64,000 nucleotides of DNA, taken from positions 1 through 64,000 of the forward strand of contig NZ_DASZCQ010000253.1 in assembly GCF_035942955.1 (NCBI RefSeq). The letters run 5' to 3'. The notes below the pieces were generated by a model. The model saw nothing but the letters and a program-made list of their open reading frames with translations, was not told the DNA's origin and did not search any database. Both the position numbers and the translations under genes were made by a program. This DNA comes from DASYTH01 sp035942955. Its GTDB lineage: Bacteria; Actinomycetota; Actinomycetes; Mycobacteriales; Pseudonocardiaceae. Each line of letters starts with the position of its first letter. Within the stretch, counting starts at the first letter, position 1. Below are positions 18,151 through 27,403 of this stretch, in pieces.

Positions 18151-18878
18151 AGTCTCCGGACGCTGTCAAGATACGGACTCTCCCGGTGCAGGTGGCGGCA
18201 CACCTGACCCGGCGCATTGTCAGCGGCGACATCGAGGACGGTCGGGCCCCGTCGGAACTCGACATCTCCCAGGAGTTCGGGGTATCCCGCGTAGTGGCGC
18301 GGGAGGCGCTCAAGATCCTCGCCTCGCTCGACATCGTCGACGTCGCGCAGGGCCGCCGCGTCGTCGTGCGCCCCCGCGCGGAGTGGGACTACCTGAGCCC
18401 GTTGCTGATCGAGTGGCTGCCCACGGAGATCGTCGGCGAGCTGCTGCAGGAGCTGCACCAGCTGCGCGTGCTGCTCGAGCCCGAACTAGCCGCGATGGCC
18501 GCGGCCAGCATCACCGACGAGACGCTGGACCGGCTCTCCGACGAGATCGACCGCATGTCGGCGCTCGAGGCGGACCCCGACGCCTACCTCGAGGTCGACC
18601 ACGAATTCCACATGGAGATCTGCCGGGCGGCCAACAACCGCATTCTCGACCGGATCATGTACTCCGCCCGCTGGCTTGGCACGGCCAGCCGGCGCATCAC
18701 CAACGAGGCGCCGGCCGCGCTGCGCAGCGCCACCGCCGACCACACGGAGATCTACGAGGCGCTCGTGGCGCGCGACCCGGCAGGTGCCCGCGCGGCGATG
18801 CGCAGGCACCTGCGCAACAACTCCACGCTCCTCGCGGAGAAGGAGCAGCAGACCAAGCGGGCCGCCCGGCGGCGCTAG
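18135..18878 (+). CDS. GntR-family (FadR subgroup) transcriptional regulator
   Basis: A 247-residue regulator. The N-terminal winged helix (about residues 15-80) has the GntR pattern ITRRIVSGDI-like entry and FGVSRVVAREALKILASLDI. The C-terminal all-helical FCD domain holds the metal-site residues in DHEFHMEICRAANNRI and the later His in RSATADHTEIYEAL. It most likely senses a sugar acid and controls the divergent dehydratase and the downstream ABC transporter genes. No defects are seen. Confidence 0.9.
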   Translation: MQRRQESPDAVKIRTLPVQVAAHLTRRIVSGDIEDGRAPSELDISQEFGVSRVVAREALKILASLDIVDVAQGRRVVVRPRAEWDYLSPLLIEWLPTEIVGELLQELHQLRVLLEPELAAMAAASITDETLDRLSDEIDRMSALEADPDAYLEVDHEFHMEICRAANNRILDRIMYSARWLGTASRRITNEAPAALRSATADHTEIYEALVARDPAGARAAMRRHLRNNSTLLAEKEQQTKRAARRR

Positions 18879-18926
18879 CGCACTGCACGACCGAGATCCG
18901 GAACCGATGACGAGGACGGACGAGGC

Positions 18927-19240
18927 ATGCCAGCACCTGCGATCTCGCCGATCCGGCTGGGGCTGATTGGCACCGGACTCGCGGTCGAGAAGCCGCACCG
19001 GCCGGCGTTGCGCAGGCTCGCCTATCGGTACGTCGTCACCGCGTTCACCGACCGGTCCGCCGAGCAGAGCAGCGGAGCAGGCCGCGGCCTTCCTCGTCGG
19101 ACCTCGCGCTCAACCTCGTCTTCACCAGAGCCATCGGCAACTACACCGCGTCCTACCCCGAGATCCCAGTGCCGCCCGAACCCAACGACATGGCTCTCGA
19201 CTCCGGGTACCGCTGTGGCGGCCCCGTGGCTCGACCGGGC
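18927..19240 (+). pseudogene. Broken Gfo/Idh/MocA-type oxidoreductase remnant
   Basis: The first 50 codons read as a Rossmann start (PIRLGLIGTGLAVEKPHRPA, then ALRRLAYRYVVTAFTDRSAE) typical of Gfo/Idh/MocA sugar dehydrogenases. After about 19080 the frame is lost, and another frame gives a coherent stretch (LALNLVFTRAIGNYTASYPE) that appears to come from a more distal part of a gene. A large internal deletion plus a frameshift is the simplest reading. It sits between the regulator and the binding protein, so a sugar dehydrogenase once belonged to this locus. Confidence 0.6.
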
Positions 19241-19309
19241 TGTCCCGCCGGTTGCAACCTCGCCCCGTCCGTACGTGTCCGCTCGATCGGACGCGAGAGA
19301 GGAGTGGTC

Positions 19310-20731
19310 ATGGAAGAGAAAACGGACTGGTCGAGGCGCACGTTCCTCGGGATGAGCGCGCTGGGCGTGCTCGGTCTCGCTGCGTGCGGGGACGAGCCCG
19401 CCGCGCCGCAGGTCGACGTCCAGGTGCCCAAGGAACTGCTCGACCAGGCGGCCGCGCTCCGCGGCGGGTCGGTGGGGATGCTCTCGCAGAAGCTGTACTC
19501 GGAGTCCGCCAATCAGGCGCTGGACAGGTCGCTGCAGGTGTTCGCGCAGGCCACCGGCACCACGGTCCGCAACGACCTGGTCTCCGGCGACGCCGGCGAC
19601 ATGGTCGCGAAGATGGACGCCGAGGTGAAGGCGGGCACCAGCCGCGATCTGGCCTTCGTGAGCGACCGCCGGTTCGTCGGCCAGCTCCACAACCTCGGCG
19701 CCCTCACCGATGTCACCGACGTGGTCGAGGAGATGCGCAAGCTCTACGGGGAGCCCGCGACGGAGGCGAACAACTACTGCGTGTTCGACGGGCGCTGGTA
19801 CGCGATCCCTTACCACTTCATCGCAGCCGGGATGTACCTGCGCAAAGACTGGTACGCGGAAAAGGGTCTCCCGCTCAAGCCGCATTACACGTGGGAGGAG
19901 CTGCGCGACAACGCGTTGGAGGTCTCCGACCCGGCGAAGCGGCGCTTCGGCTGGGGTCTCACGGTGAACCGCTCCGGCGACGCCAACGGCTTCATCACGA
20001 ACGTCATCAACTGCTACGGCGGGGCGATCGCGGACAACACCGGCACGAAGGTGGTGTTCAACTCGCCGGAGACCGTCGCTGCCGTGGAGTTCATCGGCGA
20101 CATCTACACGAACCCGAAGTACACGCCGATGCTGCCACCCGGGATAGGAAGCTGGACCGACTCGAGCAACAACGAGAACTGGCTGGCCCAGATCCTGGGG
20201 CTCACGCTCAACCAGTTCAGCGTCTACGCCGACTCGAAGACCAAGAACAACCCGGTCTACGCCAACACGCACGTGTTCAACGGCGCCACCGGACCGGCGA
20301 TCGATCGGCCACTCGCGTTCGGCGAGTCCAACTCGTTCGTCGTGTTCAAGGGGGCGAAGAACCCCGAACTCGCCAAGCTGGTGGCGAAGTACATGGTCAG
20401 CGGGAGCGCGCTGCTCGGTGTCGCGAAGGGAGCACCGTGCCTGGTCAACCCCGCGTGGGACAAGGTGTGGGACTCCGACCCGTACTACACCAGCGGTGAC
20501 CCGGCCTTCCCCGCGCTGCGGGAGCAGACCCGCACGCCGCTCCCGTTGACCACCAAGACGGGCTACGCGTTCCCCCAGGCACCGAGCCCCGGCGAGCAGG
20601 CCGCTGTCGCCGCCTATCTGCTGACCGACATGATGCAGTCGGTCATCCAGGGCACCCGGCCGGCCGACGCCGTTGCCTCGACCCACGCCCGGATCGTCCA
20701 GGTCTTCGAGCAGCAGGGCTACAAGCAGTGA
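19310..20731 (+). CDS. Sugar ABC transporter substrate-binding lipoprotein
   Basis: A 473-residue extracellular binding protein of the MalE/UgpB (SBP_bac_1) type. The ATG at 19310 follows GAGAGGAG. The leader DWSRRTFLGMSALGVLGLAAC combines a twin-arginine motif with a lipobox, so it is probably exported folded and lipid-anchored. The body has typical segments such as FDGRWYAIPYHFIAAGMYLR and YTWEELRDNALEV. The stop overlaps the start of the fused permease gene (GTGA). Ligand unknown; the neighbouring dehydratase suggests a sugar or sugar acid. Confidence 0.88.
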   Translation: MEEKTDWSRRTFLGMSALGVLGLAACGDEPAAPQVDVQVPKELLDQAAALRGGSVGMLSQKLYSESANQALDRSLQVFAQATGTTVRNDLVSGDAGDMVAKMDAEVKAGTSRDLAFVSDRRFVGQLHNLGALTDVTDVVEEMRKLYGEPATEANNYCVFDGRWYAIPYHFIAAGMYLRKDWYAEKGLPLKPHYTWEELRDNALEVSDPAKRRFGWGLTVNRSGDANGFITNVINCYGGAIADNTGTKVVFNSPETVAAVEFIGDIYTNPKYTPMLPPGIGSWTDSSNNENWLAQILGLTLNQFSVYADSKTKNNPVYANTHVFNGATGPAIDRPLAFGESNSFVVFKGAKNPELAKLVAKYMVSGSALLGVAKGAPCLVNPAWDKVWDSDPYYTSGDPAFPALREQTRTPLPLTTKTGYAFPQAPSPGEQAAVAAYLLTDMMQSVIQGTRPADAVASTHARIVQVFEQQGYKQ

Positions 20732-22746
20732 CGGTCCTGCGTTCGAAGACGACACAGCCGGCGCCGGCCCGTCCGGCGCCGGCCGCGTCGTCCTCGCTCA
20801 CCACATCGCAGCGGCTGCTCGGGCGCGACTGGCGCCTCGCTGCGGTGTTCATCGGGCCGACGGTGTTGCTGGTCGCGGGCCTGATCCTGGTCCCGATCGT
20901 CAGCTCGATCTTCACCAGCACCACGGAGCGCCACGGAGCCGAGACGGTCTTCGTCGGGCTGGACAACTACACCGCCCTTATCGACGACGCGCTTTTCCAC
21001 AAGGGCGTGCTCAACTCGTTCGTCTTCACCGCGTACGCCGAGATCTTCAAAGTGACCCTCGGTCTCATCGCGGCGTTGATGCTGCACCACATGCGCCGCG
21101 GCCGGGCGATCATCGCCGGGGTGATCCTGTTGCCGTGGGTGGTGCCGACGGTCGTTACGGCCTTCACCTGGCGGTCTTTGTTCGACCCGATCTTCGGCAG
21201 CGTCAACGTCCTGCTCACCGACTCCGGGATCGGGCCCGCCCTCGCCGCGATCGGGCTCGTCGACTCCTGGCCTGCGGAGTGGCTGTCCGATCCCGCGCTC
21301 GCGATGCCGGCGGTCATCCTGGTCAACGTCTGGAAGGGCATCCCGTTCTTCACGGTGACGTTCCTCGCCGGGCTCAAGGCCATCGACGGCGGTCTTTACG
21401 AGTCGGCGATGGTGGACGGCGCCTCGCCGTGGCAGCGCTTCGTGCACATCACGCTGCCGGGGCTGCGCAACATCATGATCGTGACGGTGCTGCTGTCGTC
21501 GATCTGGACGTTCAACAACTTCGACCTGATCTGGCTGATGACCCAGGGCGGACCGGGGGACGCCACCGCCCCGTACGTGATGGTGGCCTACTCGAAGGCC
21601 ATCCAGCAGCTGCAGCCGGGCGCGGGTGCCGCGGTCACGCTGGTGATGCTGCCGATCATCGGCATCCTCGTGGCGATCCTCGTGCGGATGATGCGACGCA
21701 GCGACCTGCCAGGCGCAGGCGACCTGGGGCGCAGGCGGCTGACTCCCGCTCAGCGCAGGGCGCTGCCGTGGGTGATCGTCGTGGTCTCGGTGCTCGTGCT
21801 GGTCTGGGCGTCGCCGCAGATCGTGTGGAAGGCCGCGCTCGTGCTGGGCGTGTTCGTGGTGCTCGCGGCCGCCGTCGGGCGGGTCGTCTCCGCGCTCGCC
21901 GCGCGGGGCAACGGGCTGGCCGCACGCCTGGTCGGCGGCGCCGGCACGGGGGTCGCGCTCGTGGGTCTGCTGGGCTTCGTGCTCGCCCCGCTCTACTGGA
22001 TGACGGTCACGGCCTTCAAGTCCGACAACCAGATCGTCGCGCGCACCGACGACCTCTGGCCGACCCCGTGGAGCACCGAGCAGTTCACCAACCTGTTCAC
22101 GGGCAAGGCATTCGGCACCTGGTACGGCAACACGATCCTGGTGTCGGTGGCGTCCACCGTGATCGCCCTGATCTGCGCGGCGCTGGCCGGCTACGCGCTG
22201 GCGCGGCTGAAGTTCCGGGGTTCGGAGAGCTTCACGGTGACGATCCTGCTCACCTACGTGATGCCGGGCGCGCTGCTGTTCATCCCGCTGTATCAGCTGA
22301 TGAGCGGGATCGGGCTCAACGACTCGCTGTGGTCGCTCGTGCTCGCCTACCCCACGTTCACCCTGCCGTTCGCGACGTGGCTGCTCGTCGGCTACTTCAA
22401 GTCGATCCCCGCCGACCTCGAGGAGGCTGCGCTGGTCGACGGCTGCACGCGGTTCGGCGCGTTCCTCCGGATCGTGCTGCCGCTGGCCAAGCCGGGCCTG
22501 CTCGCGGTCGCGCTGTTCACGCTCACCAACGCGTGGAACGAGTTCCTGTTCGCATTCGTGTTCATCACCAACGACGACTACAAGACGCTGCCCGTCGGCA
22601 TGCAGTCGATGATCTTCGGTGACGTCGTGCCGCAGGGCCAGCTGGCCGCGGCCTCGCTGCTGATCAGCATCCCGGTCGTGCTCATGTACGGGTTCGGACA
22701 ACGGTTCCTGACCGAGGGCCTCACCGCGGGGGCCGTGAAGGGGTGA
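20728..22746 (+). CDS. Fused sugar ABC permease (both membrane subunits in one polypeptide)
   Basis: A single 672-residue frame holds two complete sugar permeases of the MalF/MalG family. The first half (about 1-330) has its EAA loop at ESAMVDGASPWQRFVHITLP. A linker of about 80 residues with two hydrophobic segments follows, and the second half (about 410-672) has its EAA loop at EEAALVDGCTRFGAFLRIVLP. These subunits are normally separate proteins. The two halves differ as MalF-like and MalG-like proteins do, so this is a fusion of neighbouring genes, not a tandem copy. No ATPase gene is adjacent; a shared MsiK-type ATPase elsewhere is likely, as in other actinomycetes. Confidence 0.88.
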   Translation: MTVLRSKTTQPAPARPAPAASSSLTTSQRLLGRDWRLAAVFIGPTVLLVAGLILVPIVSSIFTSTTERHGAETVFVGLDNYTALIDDALFHKGVLNSFVFTAYAEIFKVTLGLIAALMLHHMRRGRAIIAGVILLPWVVPTVVTAFTWRSLFDPIFGSVNVLLTDSGIGPALAAIGLVDSWPAEWLSDPALAMPAVILVNVWKGIPFFTVTFLAGLKAIDGGLYESAMVDGASPWQRFVHITLPGLRNIMIVTVLLSSIWTFNNFDLIWLMTQGGPGDATAPYVMVAYSKAIQQLQPGAGAAVTLVMLPIIGILVAILVRMMRRSDLPGAGDLGRRRLTPAQRRALPWVIVVVSVLVLVWASPQIVWKAALVLGVFVVLAAAVGRVVSALAARGNGLAARLVGGAGTGVALVGLLGFVLAPLYWMTVTAFKSDNQIVARTDDLWPTPWSTEQFTNLFTGKAFGTWYGNTILVSVASTVIALICAALAGYALARLKFRGSESFTVTILLTYVMPGALLFIPLYQLMSGIGLNDSLWSLVLAYPTFTLPFATWLLVGYFKSIPADLEEAALVDGCTRFGAFLRIVLPLAKPGLLAVALFTLTNAWNEFLFAFVFITNDDYKTLPVGMQSMIFGDVVPQGQLAAASLLISIPVVLMYGFGQRFLTEGLTAGAVKG

Positions 22747-22861
22747 GCGCTACGGTATTCGGCGCGGAACCTGCTGTCCCGCCGTGGCGGGGTGCTGCCG
22801 GTGACCCGGGCGTCACCGACACGCCGCTTGCCGGGGCGGTGGATCCGATATGGTCGCGATC

Positions 22862-23194
22862 ATGACCGTCCTGCGGTCCGTGCTGCTGTTCGGGCTGGCC
22901 GCGCTGGCCGAGATCGGCGGCGCCTGGCTGGTCTGGCAGGGCTGGCGCGAGCACCGCGGCCTGCTGTGGATCGCGGCCGGCGTGCTCGCCCTGGGCGCCT
23001 ACGGGTTCGTGGCCACCTTCCAGCCCGATCCGCACTTCGGCCGCATCCTCGCCGCCTACGGCGGGATCTTCGTCGCCGGCTCCCTGGCCTGGGGCGTCCT
23101 CGTCGACAGGTTCCGCCCCGACCGGTGGGACTACCTCGGCGCCACCCTCTGCCTGGTCGGGGTCGCCGTCATCATGTACGCACCGCGTAGGTAG
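22862..23194 (+). CDS. YnfA/UPF0060-family small membrane protein
   Basis: About 110 residues with four transmembrane segments. The family pattern is clear: AALAEIGGAWLVWQGWREHR, YGFVATFQPDPHFGRILAAY, GGIFVAGSLAWG and RFRPDRWD. An ATG at 22850 is an alternative start. This is the drug/metabolite-transporter-like UPF0060 family, whose substrate is unknown. It follows the ABC transporter by 100 bp and precedes a SnoaL-like gene by ten bases. Confidence 0.88.
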   Translation: MTVLRSVLLFGLAALAEIGGAWLVWQGWREHRGLLWIAAGVLALGAYGFVATFQPDPHFGRILAAYGGIFVAGSLAWGVLVDRFRPDRWDYLGATLCLVGVAVIMYAPRR

Positions 23195-23203
23195 GGGCCC
23201 ACG

Positions 23204-23578
23204 ATGTCCGAGGAGAACAAGGCGATCGTCACCCGGCTGGTCCACGACGTCCTCAACCACGGCCGCCTGGACGTCATCGACGAACTGTACGCGCCCGACC
23301 TCGCGCCGGCCGCGCGGCGATGGATCACCCCGTTTCGTGAGTCCTTTCCCGACGTGCACATGGAGATCGTCGACCTGATCGCCGAAGGCGACCGGGTTGT
23401 CGGCCGGTTCACCTGCACCGGCACCCACCTGGGGCACTGGCTCGGTCATCCCCCGACCGGCCGCCGGTTCCACCGCGTCCCCGAGGTCTACATCTTCACC
23501 CTCCACAACGGAAAGATCACCCACGCCTGGGGTCTGGAAGACACCCACCGCCGTCTACGCCACCTCGGACTGGCCTAG
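23204..23578 (+). CDS. SnoaL-like (ester cyclase/NTF2-fold) protein
   Basis: A 124-residue protein with the SnoaL-like polyketide-cyclase fold: ENKAIVTRLVHDVLNHGRLD, then FPDVHMEIVDLIAEGDRVVG, FTCTGTH and HRVPEVYIFTLHNGKITHAWGL. Members range from aldol cyclases to uncharacterised ester cyclases; no polyketide genes are near, so no cyclase role should be assumed. The start lies ten bases after the YnfA-type gene, suggesting cotranscription. Confidence 0.82.
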   Translation: MSEENKAIVTRLVHDVLNHGRLDVIDELYAPDLAPAARRWITPFRESFPDVHMEIVDLIAEGDRVVGRFTCTGTHLGHWLGHPPTGRRFHRVPEVYIFTLHNGKITHAWGLEDTHRRLRHLGLA

Positions 23579-23820
23579 GCATCCGAACATACCTTCGTAC
23601 ATGGGTGACCTGACACGTCGAGAGCACGACCCGTCGGCGCCATGGCGCTCAAGCGGGCAACCGCCGATCACCACGCCACACGGCACCTCGCCCCCAAACA
23701 CCACAGCGCCACCACGACGAACCGCTCGGCAACAGGTCACCCGACGCCCACCAGAGCAGCCCGTACGCAACTCGCAATCGAGCCCGTTATGTCACGGATT
23801 CATGCCACACAGGAAATAAT

Positions 23821-23848
23821 CAGCCCGCTCCACAATGGAAACGGGCTG
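23821..23848 (-). terminator. Hairpin downstream of the tRNA-Glu remnant
   Basis: CAGCCCG (23821-23827) pairs with CGGGCTG (23842-23848), with an inner TCCA/TGGA pairing. Read in the minus direction it directly follows the decayed tRNA-Glu 3' end, as a tRNA terminator would on the chromosomal side of an attachment site. Confidence 0.45.
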
Positions 23849-23857
23849 GTCACGACG

Positions 23858-23896
23858 TGTAGCCCCGGGATTTGAATCCGCGCACCGCCTTGAGAG
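23858..23896 (-). repeat. Decayed copy of the tRNA-Glu(CTC) 3' end (putative attachment site)
   Basis: This stretch matches 56528-56570, the 3' part of the tRNA-Glu gene, in the same orientation. Over 39 aligned bases there is one substitution, plus two deletions (three and one base) relative to the intact gene. The match covers the anticodon loop (CTCTCAA), the anticodon 3' stem, the T-arm and the acceptor 3' strand, then stops. An intact tRNA gene at one end and a 3' fragment at the other is the usual outcome of integrase-mediated insertion, so this looks like the distal att site. Confidence 0.75.
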
Positions 23897-24059
23897 CGCT
23901 CGTCAAGCCGTCAACCTGCGCCCACGAATACAGCACGGTCGAATACTGTGTCTCCGCCGGTCCTGCCAGCTTCATCATGGGCAACTTTGTCCCGCCGTGG
24001 GTGAGCTTGCCAAAGACTGTGTTGCACGAGTCTGGGCCGACAGCTTTGGCACGATTACA

Positions 24060-26768
24060 ATGTGTGATTTGGGTGACGATTACCGTCAACGGTGCGAGGA
24101 GCGTATGGAGCGCTGGCGGCCTGCCGTGCATTGCACGATCATGGTTGTGGATGTCGAGGGGTTCGGCGATCGGCGACGCACCAATCCGCACCAGGTGATG
24201 GTCCGCGAGGCGCTGTATGCGGCCGTGCGGCGGGCGTTCGCCGAGGCGGGCATCTCGTGGTCGGCCTGCCGGCATGAGGATCGCGGCGACGGGGTGCTCG
24301 TGCTGGCCCCCGCCGAGATACCCAAGTCGCCGTTGGTCGATGACGTGCCCCGCGCGCTGGCTGCGGCCCTGCGTGAGCACAACGAAACGCACCCGGTGGA
24401 GCAACGGATCCGGCTGCGCATGGCCCTGCACGCCGGGGAAGTCCACCTTGACCAGCACGGCGTTACCGGCACGTCGGTTAATCTAGCCTTCCGACTGGTG
24501 AACGCCGGCTCGCTCAAAACTGCGCTCGCCGAGTCCCCGGGTCTGCTGGCACTGATCACCTCCGCATGGTTCTTCGAAGACGTGGTACGGCACAGCACGA
24601 CCGCGCGACCGGAAACGTTCCGGCCGGTCCGGGTGACGGAGAAGGAAACGTCGACCGTCGCCTGGATCTCCCTGCCCGATCACCCCTATCCGCCAGACCC
24701 CGCCAACCTGTCCACACCGCCGCCCGAACCCATGGCCGGCCCAATACCTCACCAGCTCCCCGCGGCGCCGTCGTCGTTCACCGGCCGGCACGACGAACTG
24801 GCCACCCTGACCGACGCGGCGACCACGACACTGGACGTGGGGGCGACGGTGGTGATCTCGGCCATCGGCGGGGCCGGCGGGATCGGCAAGACCGCGTTGG
24901 CGGTGCACTGGGCGCATCAGGTGGCCAGCTGGTTTCCCGATGGGCAGTTGTATGTCAATCTGCGCGGGTTTGATCCGAGTGGACAGGTGATGGCGCCGGC
25001 GGAGGCGGTACGCCGTTTTCTGGACGCGCTTGAAGTGCCGCCGGAGCGAATTCCGACGGATGTGGACGCCCAAGCCGCGCTGTATCGCAGCCAACTGGCC
25101 GGCAAACGAATGCTCGTGGTGTTGGACAACGCCCGCGACACCGCGCAGGTGCGCCCTCTGCTGCCCGGCGCACCCACCTGCCTGGTGCTGGTCACCAGCC
25201 GCAACCAGCTCACGAGTCTGATCGCTGCCGACGGGGCCCACCCCATCACGCTGGATCTGCTCACCCTCGACGAGGCCCGACAACTCCTGTCCCGGCGCAT
25301 CGGCGCCGACCGCGTAGCCGCAGAGCCAAACGCGGTCGCGGAGATCATCTCCCGCTGCGCCCACCTTCCACTGGCTCTGGTCCTGGCCGCCGGCCGCGCC
25401 GCCATCCGACCCCACGTCGGGCTGCAGGTCCTGGCCGATGAGTTGCGGGACACCCAACAGCGGTGGGAAACGCTCACCGGCGATGACCCGACCACCGATG
25501 TGCGGACCGTGTTCTCCTGGTCCTACCAAGCCCTCACCCCGCCCGCGGCACAACTGTTCCGGCTCCTCGGTCTACACCCCGGACCGGACATCGCCGTACC
25601 AGCCACAGCCAGCCTCGCCGGGGTCGCAGCTACTGCGGCGCGATCCCACTTGGCCGAGTTGACCCAGGCCAGCATGCTCGTCGAACACAGCCCCGGCCGC
25701 TACGCCTTCCACGACCTGCTTCGCGCCTACGCCACCGACCTCACCCACACCACCGACTCCGATCAGCAACGCCACGCCGCCACCCACCGCATGCTCGACC
25801 ACTACCTACACACCGCGCACACCGCCGCCCTGCTGCTGCACCCGGCACGAAACCCACTCGCTCTCACCCCACCCCAACCCGGCACCACCCCTGAACACCC
25901 CATCAACCACGACCAGACACTGGCCTGGTTCACCGCCGAACACGCCACACTCCTCGCCGCTGTAGAGCACGCCGCCGCCACCGGGTTCGACACCCACACC
26001 TGGCAGCTGGCCTGGGCCCTCGTGACCTACCTGACCCGGCGCGGGCACTGGCACGAGTGGTCCGCCACCGGGCGTGCCGCGGTGGCGGCCGCGCACCGGC
26101 TGCCCGACCTGGCCGCGCAGGCCTTCGCCCACCGCAACCTCGCCGGCTCCTACACCCAGCTGCGTCGCTTCGACGACGCGCACATCCATCTGCAGCACGC
26201 CCTCGACCTCTACCGCCGGGTCGGCGACCTGTACGGGCAGGCGCACACCCACATCACCCTCGGCCACGTGCAGGGGCTGCAAGGCCACTACGCCGAAGCG
26301 CTCGAGTACGCCCGACAGGCTCTGGACCTGTGCCGGGTCGCCGGCCACCGACGTGGGCAGGCCCGCGCTCTCAACGCGGTCGGCTGGTTCCACGCCCAAC
26401 TCGGCGACCACACCCAGGCCATCACCTGCTGCCAGCAAGCCCTCACCCTGCTCCAAGAACTTGACGACCGCGTAGGACAAGCCGTCACCTGGGACAGCCT
26501 CGGCTACGCCCAACACCACCTCGGCCACCACACCCAGGCCATCGGCAGCTACCAGCACGCCATCGACCTGTTCCAAGACATCGGCGCCCGCTACAACGAA
26601 GCCGACACCCTCACTCACCTCGGCGAGACCTACCACGCCATCGGCAACCGGCGAGCCACCCACAAAGCCTGGCAGCAGGCCCTCGCCATCCTCGATGACC
26701 TGCACCATCCCAACGCCGACCAACTCCGCGCCAAACTCGCCGCCCTCGAAGTCCAAACGGGACTGTAA
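24060..26768 (+). CDS. Nucleotidyl-cyclase-like/NB-ARC/TPR signalling protein
   Basis: About 902 residues from ATG 24060 (ATG 24105, just after GAGGA, is an alternative). The first 170 residues resemble a class III nucleotidyl cyclase domain: VVDVEGFGD and EDRGDGVLV place the two metal-binding Asp residues, and VTGTSVNLAFRLVNAG matches the later conserved block. An NB-ARC ATPase follows (P-loop GGAGGIGKTALAVHW, Walker B RMLVVLDNARD, LVLVTSRNQL). The last 300 residues are TPR repeats. This is a STAND-type switch in which ligand sensing by TPRs could control the cyclase-like part. It is the first gene inside the left island boundary. Confidence 0.85.
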   Translation: MCDLGDDYRQRCEERMERWRPAVHCTIMVVDVEGFGDRRRTNPHQVMVREALYAAVRRAFAEAGISWSACRHEDRGDGVLVLAPAEIPKSPLVDDVPRALAAALREHNETHPVEQRIRLRMALHAGEVHLDQHGVTGTSVNLAFRLVNAGSLKTALAESPGLLALITSAWFFEDVVRHSTTARPETFRPVRVTEKETSTVAWISLPDHPYPPDPANLSTPPPEPMAGPIPHQLPAAPSSFTGRHDELATLTDAATTTLDVGATVVISAIGGAGGIGKTALAVHWAHQVASWFPDGQLYVNLRGFDPSGQVMAPAEAVRRFLDALEVPPERIPTDVDAQAALYRSQLAGKRMLVVLDNARDTAQVRPLLPGAPTCLVLVTSRNQLTSLIAADGAHPITLDLLTLDEARQLLSRRIGADRVAAEPNAVAEIISRCAHLPLALVLAAGRAAIRPHVGLQVLADELRDTQQRWETLTGDDPTTDVRTVFSWSYQALTPPAAQLFRLLGLHPGPDIAVPATASLAGVAATAARSHLAELTQASMLVEHSPGRYAFHDLLRAYATDLTHTTDSDQQRHAATHRMLDHYLHTAHTAALLLHPARNPLALTPPQPGTTPEHPINHDQTLAWFTAEHATLLAAVEHAAATGFDTHTWQLAWALVTYLTRRGHWHEWSATGRAAVAAAHRLPDLAAQAFAHRNLAGSYTQLRRFDDAHIHLQHALDLYRRVGDLYGQAHTHITLGHVQGLQGHYAEALEYARQALDLCRVAGHRRGQARALNAVGWFHAQLGDHTQAITCCQQALTLLQELDDRVGQAVTWDSLGYAQHHLGHHTQAIGSYQHAIDLFQDIGARYNEADTLTHLGETYHAIGNRRATHKAWQQALAILDDLHHPNADQLRAKLAALEVQTGL

Positions 26769-27345
26769 TTGCCCAGTCACCGAGTTCACACATTGCGCGG
26801 TCTGGCGACACCGCCTCGACCACGATGGACCGCCAGACCGTCCCGTCCGGACTTCGGACATCGCCAAGTTGGCTCCACTCAACCGACCAAGACATTGCGC
26901 TGCCGCGTCGAAGGCGTGTCGCCGACTCGCTCACCAGCATCTGGCTGGGACATAGGCCGGGCCGTTGCCGCCGCCGCGCTGGCAATCCACGTCGCTGGCG
27001 ATGGGACGCATCCGCTGTAGTTGGGATCGCAGGCTGGCTGGCGCACGGGCGCCGCTGGCGGGTGAACTGGGGCAGGGCGGCCGGTGGACATTGCAACCCC
27101 GGCCGGCGGCAGCGGCCACAGACGAGCCGGTGGCGCCAGAAGTCTTCTACGAGAAATTGTTGTTCGCGGCCGGCCGCGATCCCATTTACATGCGCGGTGT
27201 CCGGAATTACCTCGAGCGCGTAGCTAACGGCTCGCTGACTGATCCGTCCGGTATCTGCGACAACATCCGAGACGTTGATCGGACGACTGGTCACGTCTGT
27301 CCGCCGGTTCCTGGAACGGAACCGCGACGCCTTCCTACGGTGAGC
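26769..27345. other. Intergenic region
   Basis: I find no supported gene in these 577 bp. A short plus-strand stretch near 27130-27250 looks protein-like (PEVFYEKLLFAAGRDPIYMR) but lacks a credible start and any recognisable family; it may be a remnant. Confidence 0.4.
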
Positions 27346-27390
27346 GCCGGTACCCCGTTGTCCGGAACGGTCCGGAAACGGGGTACCGGC
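27346..27390 (-). terminator. Strong hairpin terminator
   Basis: GCCGGTACCCCGTT (27346-27359) and AACGGGGTACCGGC (27377-27390) are perfect 14-bp arms around a loop that contains two TCCGGA copies. It lies 14 bases beyond the stop of the minus-strand secreted-protein gene and probably ends its transcript. Confidence 0.7.
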
Positions 27391-27403
27391 TGGCGTGGTG
27401 GTT

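Larger units (their letters stand above)
23579..24059. other. Left junction region of the putative island
   Basis: No convincing gene is present in these 481 bp. They hold a hairpin (23821-23848) and a decayed tRNA-Glu 3' end (23858-23896), both described separately. Sequence composition becomes less regular than in the flank, consistent with a junction. Confidence 0.55.

Noticed and set aside
20719..22701. 660-codon minus-strand open frame opposite the fused permease
   Set aside because: His/Arg/Gln-rich, no motif, no ribosome site; a shadow of the permease gene.
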